A stretch of 64,000 nucleotides of DNA, taken from the NCBI GenBank assembly GCA_017552615.1, contig JAFZPI010000035.1:22077-86076 (forward strand). The letters are read 5' to 3'. Made by a program: the position numbers and the translations under genes. How positions within the stretch are numbered: position 1 is the first letter of the stretch; each line of letters begins with the position of its first letter. Positions 34,105 through 42,322 of the stretch are shown piece after piece. The notes beneath the pieces were generated by a model that worked only from the letters and a program-made list of their open reading frames with translations, had not been told where the DNA came from and did not search any database. Origin of the DNA: Clostridia bacterium. Lineage in GTDB: Bacteria > Bacillota > Clostridia > Christensenellales > Aristaeellaceae.

Positions 34105-34187
34105 CCGAATACTGGTCAGTCACTCCATGACAGCCGCCTCATTTCCCTGATGGGATCATGATACCCAACGGAGGCCGTTTTGTCTTG

Positions 34188-34925
34188 TCATTTTTTGCTC
34201 CGTTTTGTCAGGTGGAAGAGACGGCGGGTCTCGGCCTTTTCCCCCGGCCAGGCAAAATACTCCAGCTGTTCGACCTCAAAGTACGGCGCAAAGAACTCCG
34301 CCCACGCTTCATCGCACCGGGAAACAAGCCGCAGCACGCCGTCCACATACAGTCGCTTCCCGTCCGCGAGTTCCATCCCCCTCGCGGCAGCCATTTCCGG
34401 CGAGAGATAGTAATTCAGCCCGATCATGACCTTGGCGTCCGGTGTCACGACGCGGCTCGCTTCCCGGAGAATGGCTTCCGCCGTTTCCGTCGGCACCACA
34501 TCCAGCACATTGGAGCAGATGAACCCGTCAAAGGTCTCTGCTGGGACGCTTTCCAGCCAGTCGGGCGTAATATGGAGAACGTGCAGCCGCTCCTCCACTC
34601 CGAACAGCGCCGCATAAAATGCCGCCGCGTCCGTACCTCCCTTTGCCACATCCACCGCGGTGACATCCGGGCATCCACTCTTCGCCGCAATGATTGCGGC
34701 CCACGCGCTGCCGCAGCCGTAATCCAGTACCTTTTTCCGCTGCCCTAGGGCCTTTGCCGCCTCAAACAGCTTCTCCGAGGGTGCCATCTCTTTCCAGCTT
34801 TCCGGGTCGGATTGCCGGATTTCATTCTTGTTTTCATCGGAAAGGGTCAGTGCCTTGTCCCAGAAATCGATCAGGGTTTGGTTGTCTTTATCTGCTTTTT
34901 CGCTCATACAATCCTTCTTTTTCAT
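34188..34925 (-). CDS. class I SAM-dependent methyltransferase
   Basis: 245 residues with the SAM-binding VLDYGCGSAWAAIIAAK, acidic TAVDVAKG and motif DGFICSNVLDVV. Substrate unknown. The ATG at 34925 overlaps the stop of the CAT-like gene (ATGA), so it was chosen over 69 upstream open codons; ATG at 34907 is also possible. Confidence 0.85.
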   Translation of the reverse strand: MKKKDCMSEKADKDNQTLIDFWDKALTLSDENKNEIRQSDPESWKEMAPSEKLFEAAKALGQRKKVLDYGCGSAWAAIIAAKSGCPDVTAVDVAKGGTDAAAFYAALFGVEERLHVLHITPDWLESVPAETFDGFICSNVLDVVPTETAEAILREASRVVTPDAKVMIGLNYYLSPEMAAARGMELADGKRLYVDGVLRLVSRCDEAWAEFFAPYFEVEQLEYFAWPGEKAETRRLFHLTKRSKK

Positions 34926-35575
34926 TTCACGCAAAACGCCGCAATCTCTTTCTCCAGCAGCCGATACACGTTCGCGAGCAGGTATCCGTCCGCGACGGCG
35001 TGATTCAGGCGGACGCTGACTGGCATCGTCAGGCGGCCGTTTTCCTCCCGGTATTTCCCCCAGTTCACGATCGGGATGTAATACAGGTATCCGTCTGGCA
35101 GCTCGATGTTCATGGAATCGTAGGAGACCCAAGGAATGTATGACGCGTCAAACCAGTTGGGATGGTTCGTCGCGTCCAGGCCGTACTCCCGCGTTTGCTT
35201 TGCGCGCTCGAGGTCTTCCAGCGCCCCGCGGTAGAACGTCTCATAATCCTCGGAATACTTCGTGTAGACGGGTGTGCAGGTCTCGGTGTCGTCATGAAAG
35301 ACATATTGCGTCGGGTGGATGACGTCGTAGCAGATCAGTTCATCTGTCTGCCAGATGTAACCCATCCGGTAATCGTCCCGTGAATTCAGGACTTTTGAGA
35401 GGATGTACAAAAAGTTGAGATAAAAGCGCGTTCCCGTCTCTTTCGATTGCGTGACCAGGTCCGTGACATCGACCCGCGCGGTCATCGAAGTCGAGCACTT
35501 GCAGTCTTTCGTAAAGTGGCAGTACACACCTTTGCGGTAATATGTTTCCTTGTTGATCACGCGATAGTTATCCAT
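34922..35575 (-). CDS. chloramphenicol acetyltransferase-like (CatA family)
   Basis: 217 residues, full length for CatA-type trimers. The catalytic motif is NHAVADG: the essential His (H-x3-DG) is kept, while the neighbouring first His of the usual HHxxxDG is Asn. YIPWVSYDSMN and FHDDTETCTPVY are typical strands. Many such genes in gut Clostridia are not proven resistance genes. Overlaps the kinase-like gene by 8 nt. Confidence 0.85.
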   Translation of the reverse strand: MDNYRVINKETYYRKGVYCHFTKDCKCSTSMTARVDVTDLVTQSKETGTRFYLNFLYILSKVLNSRDDYRMGYIWQTDELICYDVIHPTQYVFHDDTETCTPVYTKYSEDYETFYRGALEDLERAKQTREYGLDATNHPNWFDASYIPWVSYDSMNIELPDGYLYYIPIVNWGKYREENGRLTMPVSVRLNHAVADGYLLANVYRLLEKEIAAFCVK

Positions 35576-36137
35576 GGCTGACATCGCCTCCCTGCGGTTC
35601 GCCCGCATGCTGTTTCAGGTATGCCTCGAAAGCCGGGGTGCGGGACCAGTATTGGATTCCCCAGTTTTCGAAGTTCCATTCGTCCATATAGTCGTTGCAT
35701 TCATAGTCCACGTACCAGATCAGGCCGCCGCAAACCACGAAATTGGTCGGGAAGTAATCAATGTTGAGTCCGGCAGCTTTGGCCTTCGCCGCCATTTCCC
35801 GCACCTGGTCCAGATACGGATCGACGGACCGTCCATCCTTCACAAGATCAAACACCGTCGGCCCTTCGATATACTCCTTGACGATCCTCTCGGTTTCCTC
35901 ATCGATGGCGATCATCTCCGGGATCCGGATCCCGGCACTGCAAAGTCTCTCATAATCCCGGCGCTCCGCTTCGATCTTGTTGCCGAAGGTGTAGTAATCG
36001 CAAGGCTCGTGGTGGATCTGCTTGAGGACATATGAACAGCCGTCCGCTTCCGCAAGATAGGAATGCCCACCTTTACCGTGTCCCAGCAAGCGGAGAATCT
36101 GATAGGTCTTTCCACTGAGGGTAACTTGCTGATCCAT
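35568..36137 (-). CDS. small protein-kinase-like phosphotransferase
   Basis: About 189 residues with a minimal kinase fold: GHGKGGHSYLAEADGCSYVLKQI as Gly-loop and Lys, a short hinge (VKEYIEGPTVF), and NIDYFPTNFVVCGGLIWYVDYE in place of the catalytic and DFG loops (D-x4-N and D). It belongs with APH/Kdo-kinase-like enzymes; the substrate is unknown. The start at 36137 places the GAGG at 8 nt. Confidence 0.65.
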   Translation of the reverse strand: MDQQVTLSGKTYQILRLLGHGKGGHSYLAEADGCSYVLKQIHHEPCDYYTFGNKIEAERRDYERLCSAGIRIPEMIAIDEETERIVKEYIEGPTVFDLVKDGRSVDPYLDQVREMAAKAKAAGLNIDYFPTNFVVCGGLIWYVDYECNDYMDEWNFENWGIQYWSRTPAFEAYLKQHAGEPQGGDVSHG

Positions 36138-36158
36138 CCTCATCGCCTCACTGCTTTT

Positions 36159-36788
36159 TCAATGACTGAGCTGCCCCGGCAGCACCAGTTTTTCTTTCGG
36201 CGGAAAAGTCGCGTCGTAAGTCTCGAAATCCTCCGGGTTCTTTTCGGCGGCAAAGTAACCCTCCGGCGGCGCGTAAACACCGGTAATGCCATCCAGGTAG
36301 CCGGGGATCAGTTCCCGGCAGAGGAAGAAAGACTGGTCCGCGCCTTCCGGCAGATCGTGATAGCGGATGCCGTATTCGCTGGCATAGGTAAAGCCGCTCT
36401 TGCCGTAGAAGTTGATATTGCCCTCAAAGCAGAGCGCGCCGCAGCCCAGAGCCGCAGCCTGTTCGACCGAGTAATCCAGCAGCATTTTTCCGTAGCCATG
36501 CCGCTTCAGTTCCTGCGCGACACAGATCGGACCCATCGTCATGACCGGGATGATCCGCCCGTCGTCCGCCCGAATGCAGGCGCGCATGAACATGTTTTGC
36601 CCGATCAGCCGACCGTCTTCCTCCATCACGATATCCAGTTCCGGCACGAACGCCGGATCCTTGCGCAGGCAGCGCAGCACGTAGTGCTCCACACAGCCCG
36701 GATGGTATACATTCCAGAAGGATTCCCGGACCATGGCCTCAACGGCGCGGTAGTCCTTTTCCTCTTCTCTCCGAAAAGTAACGGACAT
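36159..36788 (-). CDS. GNAT family N-acetyltransferase
   Basis: 209 residues with GNAT motif A ELKRHGYGKMLLDYSVEQA and motif B INFYGKSGFTYASEYG, plus a C-terminal extension, as in YhbS-like proteins. AAGGAG before the ATG. Overlaps nothing; 25 bp after the flavodoxin gene. Substrate unknown. Confidence 0.85.
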   Translation of the reverse strand: MSVTFRREEEKDYRAVEAMVRESFWNVYHPGCVEHYVLRCLRKDPAFVPELDIVMEEDGRLIGQNMFMRACIRADDGRIIPVMTMGPICVAQELKRHGYGKMLLDYSVEQAAALGCGALCFEGNINFYGKSGFTYASEYGIRYHDLPEGADQSFFLCRELIPGYLDGITGVYAPPEGYFAAEKNPEDFETYDATFPPKEKLVLPGQLSH

Positions 36789-36813
36789 GAATTTCTTCTC
36801 CTTTGGACAATGA

Positions 36814-37509
36814 TCAGGCTTTCGAAGACACCGTTCCATTCACGATCTGCGCGTAGATATCTTCAGGGATCATCGGCGAGGTAATCTGCGCCAGCAGACT
36901 GTCTTCGATTGCGCCGGTTTCGGCGTACTGCCGGCCGGCCTGCCGCACCAGCGCAAGGCGCGGCTCCGTGACGGAAACGGCCTCGGGTGCGTTGAACATC
37001 GGGCTTTCCGGAATCGTGACGATCGTGCGGTTGCCGGGGAAGCACAGCTTGAATTGCTCGACGGCAGGCTCGAAGTTGTGCCGGCTGTTCGGGAATCCGC
37101 ATCCGCAGATCATCAGGTAGCGCAGATGGGAATAGTCCGCCTGGCCGACGTGCTCGTAGCGGTCGCCGGTCTTCTGCATGGCCATGGAAGACAAGGGCAG
37201 GGTGCGGTCCAGGATCGCCTTCAGCGGGGCAGGCATGCCATAGCAGTACAGCGGAAAGCTGAACACCAGCAGGTCGCTGGCCAGGATGTCCTCCAGGATC
37301 CCGCGCATATCGTCGCGGTGGATGCAGGTGCCGCCGTTGTGCATGCAGGCGAAACAGCCGGAACAGTATTCGACATGCCGGTCAACCGCATGGATCACCT
37401 GCACATCCTGCTCCCCCGCCTCGCGCATGCCGTCCAGAAAGGCGTTTGTGATCTGCATGGTATCGCTTTTCTCGCGTTTGGGGCTGCCGTTCAGAACCAG
37501 GATCTTCAT
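36814..37509 (-). CDS. flavodoxin-fold NAD(P)H-dependent oxidoreductase
   Basis: 231 residues: FMN-binding LNGSPKREKSDTMQI at the start, GCFACMHNGGTCIHRDDM, and FSFPLYCYGMPAPLKAILDR. Belongs to the iron-sulfur flavoprotein/NADPH-dependent FMN reductase group; the CxxC-x-C-like cluster could hold an Fe-S centre or redox thiols. Probably detoxifies or reduces small molecules. Confidence 0.88.
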   Translation of the reverse strand: MKILVLNGSPKREKSDTMQITNAFLDGMREAGEQDVQVIHAVDRHVEYCSGCFACMHNGGTCIHRDDMRGILEDILASDLLVFSFPLYCYGMPAPLKAILDRTLPLSSMAMQKTGDRYEHVGQADYSHLRYLMICGCGFPNSRHNFEPAVEQFKLCFPGNRTIVTIPESPMFNAPEAVSVTEPRLALVRQAGRQYAETGAIEDSLLAQITSPMIPEDIYAQIVNGTVSSKA

Positions 37510-37530
37510 ATCGGATCTCCTCTTTTCAGC

Positions 37531-38061
37531 TTATTCTTCCGGGGACGGGTTCCATTCACCGCGGGTCAGTTCCAGCTCCAGGCAGGGCCAGTCTTCACCC
37601 ATGATGTGATAGGCTTCGGGCTCGCCCTCCGTCACATCCCGGAAGCCTACGGATTTGTAGCAATAGTACGCCGGCAGGTTGTTCGCGAACGCGCCCATCG
37701 TGATCTTCCCAACCTTCAGGATGTCAAAGGCATACCGAACGGCCAGCCGCAGCATGGCCTTCCCGTAGCCCTTCCCGCGCTTCCGGCTGTCCACGATCAC
37801 AAAGCCAAACCGCAGGACCGTCTTTGCCTCATCGGTAAACCGCAGGATCAGGTGTCCCCCCGCTCCCGTCTCGTCAAAAGCCGTCATCTCGTAGAAACTG
37901 TCCGAATCCGCGAGTGAATCGTAGTGCCGGTTCAGGTCCTCCGCCGTGATCGGATAGGACGGAAACCGGTCCGCGCACCATTTCCGGAAGGCGATCTCAT
38001 CGCCGATCCAGGAGACGATCGCCGCGGCATCACAAGCTTTATAGGGTCTCAATCGCAGCAT
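37531..38061 (-). CDS. GNAT family N-acetyltransferase
   Basis: 176 residues, with motif A SRKRGKGYGKAMLRLAVRYAF and YYCYKSVGF. GGAGG lies 5 nt before the ATG at 38061. It follows the next upstream GNAT by 13 bp in the same cluster. Resembles RimJ-like acetyltransferases; substrate unknown. Confidence 0.85.
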   Translation of the reverse strand: MLRLRPYKACDAAAIVSWIGDEIAFRKWCADRFPSYPITAEDLNRHYDSLADSDSFYEMTAFDETGAGGHLILRFTDEAKTVLRFGFVIVDSRKRGKGYGKAMLRLAVRYAFDILKVGKITMGAFANNLPAYYCYKSVGFRDVTEGEPEAYHIMGEDWPCLELELTRGEWNPSPEE

Positions 38062-38074
38062 AGGTGCCTCCGTA

Positions 38075-38527
38075 TCATTCACTTTGGTCTTCCCCGACCG
38101 TAAACTCCGTCCATTCGATGTGATTGTATTGCATGACATCCTCCGACTTCTTCATGCCGAGCTTTTCATAGAACGGTACAGCTTTCTCGTTGGCAATCAG
38201 GTAGACGGCGATGTCCTTCTCGCCCCCGGCCAATTCGAGCGCTGCCCGCATCAGCCGTCTGCCGATGCCCTGCCGCTCATAGTTCCGGTCCACTCCCAGG
38301 TCAGTCACGTACAGCCAGTATGCGAAGTCTGTCAGCCCGAGCAGCACGCCAACCACGCGCTCCTCCGCATCCCGCGCCACCAAGCTGACGGACACGTTCC
38401 GCAGCAGCCTCCCGATCCGCTCCTCAAACCGCTCCTTGGGGTACTGCGATCCCAGATCGGTGCGCTTGAGGAAATCAATGTATTCTTCCGGCGTCAGCCG
38501 TTCGCTCCGGATTTCTGCAGTCTGCAT
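38075..38527 (-). CDS. GNAT family N-acetyltransferase
   Basis: 150 residues, GNAT motif A RNYERQGIGRRLMRAALELAG and VPFYEKLGM. First gene of the minus-strand accessory cluster, about 75 bp below a consensus promoter. GGAGG 7 nt before the ATG. Substrate unknown. Confidence 0.85.
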   Translation of the reverse strand: MQTAEIRSERLTPEEYIDFLKRTDLGSQYPKERFEERIGRLLRNVSVSLVARDAEERVVGVLLGLTDFAYWLYVTDLGVDRNYERQGIGRRLMRAALELAGGEKDIAVYLIANEKAVPFYEKLGMKKSEDVMQYNHIEWTEFTVGEDQSE

Positions 38528-38600
38528 GAGCCTTCCTCCGTCTAAAGCCTTCCAACACACTTTGAAGTCATTGCGCAATTATCATTATGCAACACATGTT

Positions 38601-38629
38601 ATTATATTCTTCTGCACAAGGTCTGTCAA
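38601..38629 (-). promoter_or_regulatory. consensus promoter of the 33.2-38.5 kb accessory cluster
   Basis: Reading leftward, TTGACA (38624-38629), 17-bp spacer, TATAAT (38601-38606): a perfect match in both boxes, in a local AT-rich stretch. Confidence 0.9.
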
Positions 38630-38773
38630 GCCGGAAAAGAAGCAGACCCGCTTTTTCATTTGCAAATTTCGGTTTCTTTTTAATTGAATTCCCTCCCGGC
38701 GCTTCCCAAAACGGCTTCACCATGATATAGTGAATACAGACGATGCCATAAAGCCCGAGGAGGCGGATTTTCC

Positions 38774-39577
38774 ATGAAGAAACGGATCTTTGAGATCATT
38801 TCGAAGGCAGACGAAGGCGACAGAGCGAGCAAAATCTTTGACGGGTTTATCATGACGCTGATCGCGCTGTCTGTCCTGTCCATTGTGCTCGAGTCTTTTG
38901 CGTCGTTGGCTCTCAAATACAGACAGGTTTTTCGGATCTTTGAATATTTCTCCGTCGCAGTCTTCTCGATCGAATACATTCTCCGCATCTGGACTGCCGA
39001 CCTACTGTATCCTAACGAAAAGCATCCCAGACTGCGCTATTTCCGGTCGTTCATGGCCATCGTGGACCTTGTGGCAGTGCTTCCCTCTTTCTTCCCGTTC
39101 ATTTCGATCGACCTGCGTTACTTCCGCATGATCCGCCTGATCCGCGTATTCCGCATCCTGCGCGTGCTGAAACTCGGGCGATATTTCGACGCGCTGACCA
39201 TTGTCGTGAAAGTCATCAAAAAGTCGGCATCCCAGCTGATTGTTTCCATTGTCCTCTGCTGCTTTGTCATGCTGTTCTCCGCCATCATCATGTACTCCGT
39301 GGAAAACCCGGTGCAGCCGGAAAAATTCCCCAACGTGATCCGCAGCCTCTGGTGGGCCATCAACGCCCTGACAACCGTCGGCTACGGCGATATATACCCG
39401 ATCACGCCCGTTGGCCGCTTCTTTGCCTCGATCATCAGCCTTGTCGGTATCGGGATCATCGCGATCCCGACCGGCATCATCGCCGCCGGTTTCACCAGCG
39501 TGATCAACGAGAAATTTGATGAAACCAAAGAAGACGAAAAAAGATTCTGCCCCTTCTGCGGGCATAAACTGGACTGA
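38774..39577 (+). CDS. voltage-gated potassium-channel-like ion transporter
   Basis: 267 residues with six membrane helices. S4 has regularly spaced arginines (RYFRMIRLIRVFRILRVLK), the selectivity filter is TTVGYGD, and the pore helix is LWWAINAL. The C-terminus has CPFCGHKLD, a one-CxxC zinc-ribbon-like knuckle of about 10 residues after a charged linker, which is unusual for a Kv channel. GAGGAGG before the ATG. Confidence 0.9.
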   Translation: MKKRIFEIISKADEGDRASKIFDGFIMTLIALSVLSIVLESFASLALKYRQVFRIFEYFSVAVFSIEYILRIWTADLLYPNEKHPRLRYFRSFMAIVDLVAVLPSFFPFISIDLRYFRMIRLIRVFRILRVLKLGRYFDALTIVVKVIKKSASQLIVSIVLCCFVMLFSAIIMYSVENPVQPEKFPNVIRSLWWAINALTTVGYGDIYPITPVGRFFASIISLVGIGIIAIPTGIIAAGFTSVINEKFDETKEDEKRFCPFCGHKLD

Positions 39578-39622
39578 ATCACAACGCGGCTGCCAAATGC
39601 AGCTGGATAAGGAGGCCTCCCG

Positions 39623-40756
39623 ATGAAACGCTGTTTTCTGATCCTGTTTGTTCTCTCCCTTTCTCTTCTTCCGGCCGCTGTCCTTGCGGAAAAGACAGTC
39701 GGCACCGACGTCGCCGACGAAGACATCACAGATTTCTATTTCACCTGTTCCACCTCGACCTATCCGCCCGAATACCAGCGGTATCGCTTTTACGTCGAGG
39801 ACGGGAAAAAGCTCTTCTTTCACGAAGCCCGCGAGGGCGGCGGCTGGCCGCAGGCGGAAGAGGACATCACCCTTTCCGGCACGGTGGAACTGTCGGAAGA
39901 GGACTGGGCAGCCTTCTGCGCCTGTCTCCGCGGAGGCACAGTGCGGCCGCGTTCCGATGAGGTCCTCGACGGGGATTCCGGCCCGTGGACCTATCTGTAC
40001 TGGACAGGAGACGGAGGGATTGACCAGGAGTTTTCGTTCGCTTCCTATGCAAAAGCAAAAGAGTTTGAAGAACTATGCTTTTCCCTTGCACAGAACCACG
40101 TCCTGACCCGGTTCTATTTCTACCACGGTGGCTACATGGTGCCTGAGTTTTACGAGATCATTCTTCGGAACGGGAACTATTATATGATTGAAAACGAGGA
40201 TGAAACCAGGCCGTTCGACCTCGCATATGAAAAAGAAATCGAAACTGTTATCGAAACATACAATATCCTGTCCTGGGACGGTTTTGACAAGAGCAATCCC
40301 TATGTGCTGGACGGGGAAAGCTTCACCCTGGAACTCAGATACGCCGACGGCACATCCGTCCGCGCCTACGGCGACAATTCCTTCCCGGAGAATTACAATG
40401 ACGCCATGGACAGCATCGAAGCCATTCTCGAAAAAGAAAAGATGTCCCGGATGGCCGGCACCTACCGCTACGAAGGCGAAGGCATCGGCGGTGACTTCAC
40501 GATCACGCTGAATGCGGACGGAACCTACACATTTTACGAAGGCTACCTGAGCAGCTACATGGGCGGCGGAACGTGGAGCATCTTCAGCGGCGCTGTATAC
40601 CTCACGGAACAGAACGGTTACGACCTGGAATTCATGTTTGGATATGAAGACGGCACGCTGATCTATATCGCCGATGGATCGGATGCTTTCATCTATGTGA
40701 AAGTTGGGGACGGGGAAAGGTTTGTACGGGTGGACGATAAGGGAGTAATAAACTGA
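39623..40756 (+). CDS. secreted hypothetical protein
   Basis: 377 residues: signal peptide (MKRCFLILFVLSLSLLP, cleavage after VLAEK), two beta-rich domains and a lipocalin-like C-terminal part (AGTYRYEGEGIGGDFTITLN.., GTWSIFSG..). The last 100 residues share the GTYxF/GTWxxxxG pattern seen in copper-resistance/lipocalin-like beta-barrels. Not recognised. It follows the channel gene by 45 bp with its own AAGGAGG. Confidence 0.65.
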   Translation: MKRCFLILFVLSLSLLPAAVLAEKTVGTDVADEDITDFYFTCSTSTYPPEYQRYRFYVEDGKKLFFHEAREGGGWPQAEEDITLSGTVELSEEDWAAFCACLRGGTVRPRSDEVLDGDSGPWTYLYWTGDGGIDQEFSFASYAKAKEFEELCFSLAQNHVLTRFYFYHGGYMVPEFYEIILRNGNYYMIENEDETRPFDLAYEKEIETVIETYNILSWDGFDKSNPYVLDGESFTLELRYADGTSVRAYGDNSFPENYNDAMDSIEAILEKEKMSRMAGTYRYEGEGIGGDFTITLNADGTYTFYEGYLSSYMGGGTWSIFSGAVYLTEQNGYDLEFMFGYEDGTLIYIADGSDAFIYVKVGDGERFVRVDDKGVIN

Positions 40757-40796
40757 AACCTTATTTCGTCTCAGTCCTGCAGTTCACGTAGGGGTA

Positions 40797-41022
40797 CCCC
40801 TCTGGCCTGCGGGCCACCTCCCCACTGCGGTGGGGAGGCTAAGGGCTTTGCAGGTACCTTCTAGGCTCCCCATCGCAATGGGGAGCTCCCGCGAAGCGGG
40901 TGAGGGGTTCCCCTCTGGCCTGCGGGCCACCTCCCCACTGCGTTGGGGAGGCTAAGAGCTTTGCAGGTACCTTCCAGGCTCCCCATCGCAATGGGGAGCT
41001 CCCGCGAAGCGGGTGAGGGGCT
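40797..41022. repeat. 113-bp tandem duplication of a palindromic repeat
   Basis: Two units (40797-40909 and 40910-41022) differ at only a few positions. Each holds CTGGCCTGCGGGCCA, CCTCCCCA..TGGGGAGG and CTCCCCAT-CGCA-ATGGGGAG hairpins and ends with GCGGGTGAGGGG. Same hairpin style as the other dispersed repeats. With flanks it fills 40757-41076; nothing else is seen there. Confidence 0.85.
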
Positions 41023-41076
41023 CCCCATGCGGATCCATGACAATCAGATATATTTCAATGATACAGGAGCCATTCA

Positions 41077-41823
41077 ATGACCGCCATTCAGCCCTCCGCT
41101 TTATCCGCACTAAGGCTAATCATCGCTCACACCCGGAGGCTAGTCTTCTTCGGGGGCGCCGGGGTGTCCACCGCGAGCGGCATCCCGGACTTCCGGTCTT
41201 CCACAGGGCTGTATGCAGAAAGCGCGAACAGTCTCAGCGCCGAGATGATCCTCAGCAAAAGCTTCCTGCACCTGCAGCCCGAAGCCTTCTTCGCGTATTA
41301 TCGGAGCCACCTGCTTTTTCCCGACGCGAAACCAAACGCCGCGCACCGATATCTCTGGGAGCTGGAGAAAAAAGACATCCTGCGGGGGATCGTCACACAG
41401 AATGTCGACGGCCTGCACCGGCTCGCGGGAAACCGGCGCGTCTATGAACTGCACGGAAGCGTTTACGAAAATGCCTGCATGGAGTGCAACGCCTCCTATC
41501 CGATGGAAGCCATCCTGCACTCGGAGGGGATCCCGCGCTGTTCCTGCGGTGGGGTGATCCGGCCGGGGATCGTGCTCTACGGCGAGCCGCTCGAACCCTT
41601 TGTGCTGATTGGCGCGCGGAGGGAGATTGCTTCTGCCAATACCATGATCGTCGCCGGGACGTCGCTGGCCGTGGAACCCGCGGCGTCGCTGATCGACGGC
41701 TTCAGCGGAAAGGACTTGGTTGTCATCAACAATGAACAGACCCCGGCCGATGCGCGGGCAACCTTGGTGATTCGCGGAGATGTCTCGGAGGTATTCGAAA
41801 AGCTGATGAACGGATCACCCTGA
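41077..41823 (+). CDS. cobB: Sir2-family NAD-dependent protein deacylase
   Basis: 248 residues. NAD site GAGVSTASGIPDFRS, catalytic TQNVDGLHRLAG and ELHGS, zinc site CMEC and CSCGG, then GTSLAVEPAA. Removes acetyl or other acyl groups from lysines. AGGAG 7 nt before the ATG. The many GNATs in this window are not evidence of a specific link. Confidence 0.93.
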   Translation: MTAIQPSALSALRLIIAHTRRLVFFGGAGVSTASGIPDFRSSTGLYAESANSLSAEMILSKSFLHLQPEAFFAYYRSHLLFPDAKPNAAHRYLWELEKKDILRGIVTQNVDGLHRLAGNRRVYELHGSVYENACMECNASYPMEAILHSEGIPRCSCGGVIRPGIVLYGEPLEPFVLIGARREIASANTMIVAGTSLAVEPAASLIDGFSGKDLVVINNEQTPADARATLVIRGDVSEVFEKLMNGSP

Positions 41824-41867
41824 CGCGATCCTTCACCATAAAGAACAAGCCAAACGGGAGGAAGACC

Positions 41868-42194
41868 ATGGCCATTACAGTGAATCTGCGTTATACCGGC
41901 GAAAACGGCAATGCCCGGAAGTTTGTCCAGGAAATGACAGCCAGCGGCACGGTTGCTTCCATCAGAGCCGAGGCCGGGAATCTGCGATATGAGTACTATC
42001 AGTCATTTGACGATCCCGAGACCGTCCTGCTGATCGACAGCTGGGAGAATCAGGCCGCCATTGATGCGCATCACGCCTCCCCGATGATGGCGACAATTGC
42101 CGCGCTGCGGGAGAAGTATGATCTGCACATGACGGTAGAGCGATTCATGAGCATAGAAGAAAACGAAGAAGACAGGAAGTTCATTCGGAAATGA
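41868..42194 (+). CDS. antibiotic biosynthesis monooxygenase (ABM) domain protein
   Basis: 108 residues with the dimeric ferredoxin-like ABM fold: AEAGNLRYEYYQSFDDPETVLLIDSWENQAAIDAHH. Relatives are cofactor-free oxygenases or LsrG-like isomerases; the role here is unknown. GGGAGG before the ATG; 44 bp after cobB. Confidence 0.85.
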   Translation: MAITVNLRYTGENGNARKFVQEMTASGTVASIRAEAGNLRYEYYQSFDDPETVLLIDSWENQAAIDAHHASPMMATIAALREKYDLHMTVERFMSIEENEEDRKFIRK

Positions 42195-42242
42195 GCAAGA
42201 ACGGTGTCAGCAAAGTAAGAAAAGGCGAATAGGGTTCACTGC

Positions 42243-42320
42243 TTGGCCATATATGTGACCATCACGAGTTCCATAGTTTTTGCACTGATTCCCGGTTCTG
42301 CCTGCGTTTCGGTTCCGTAT
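42243..42320 (+). pseudogene. fragment homologous to the signal peptide of the DltD-like gene
   Basis: In one frame it reads TSSIVFALIPGSACVS, close to MSSVLFLIPGFACAS of the protein at 44064. GATTCCCGGTTCTGCCTGCG (about 42286) differs by one base from the intact gene. No further homology follows. A duplicated or deleted copy is likely. Confidence 0.45.
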
Positions 42321-42322
42321 CA

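Noticed and set aside
40797-41022. CRISPR array
   Set aside because: Only two 113-bp units, each made of hairpins, with no unique spacers and no cas genes.
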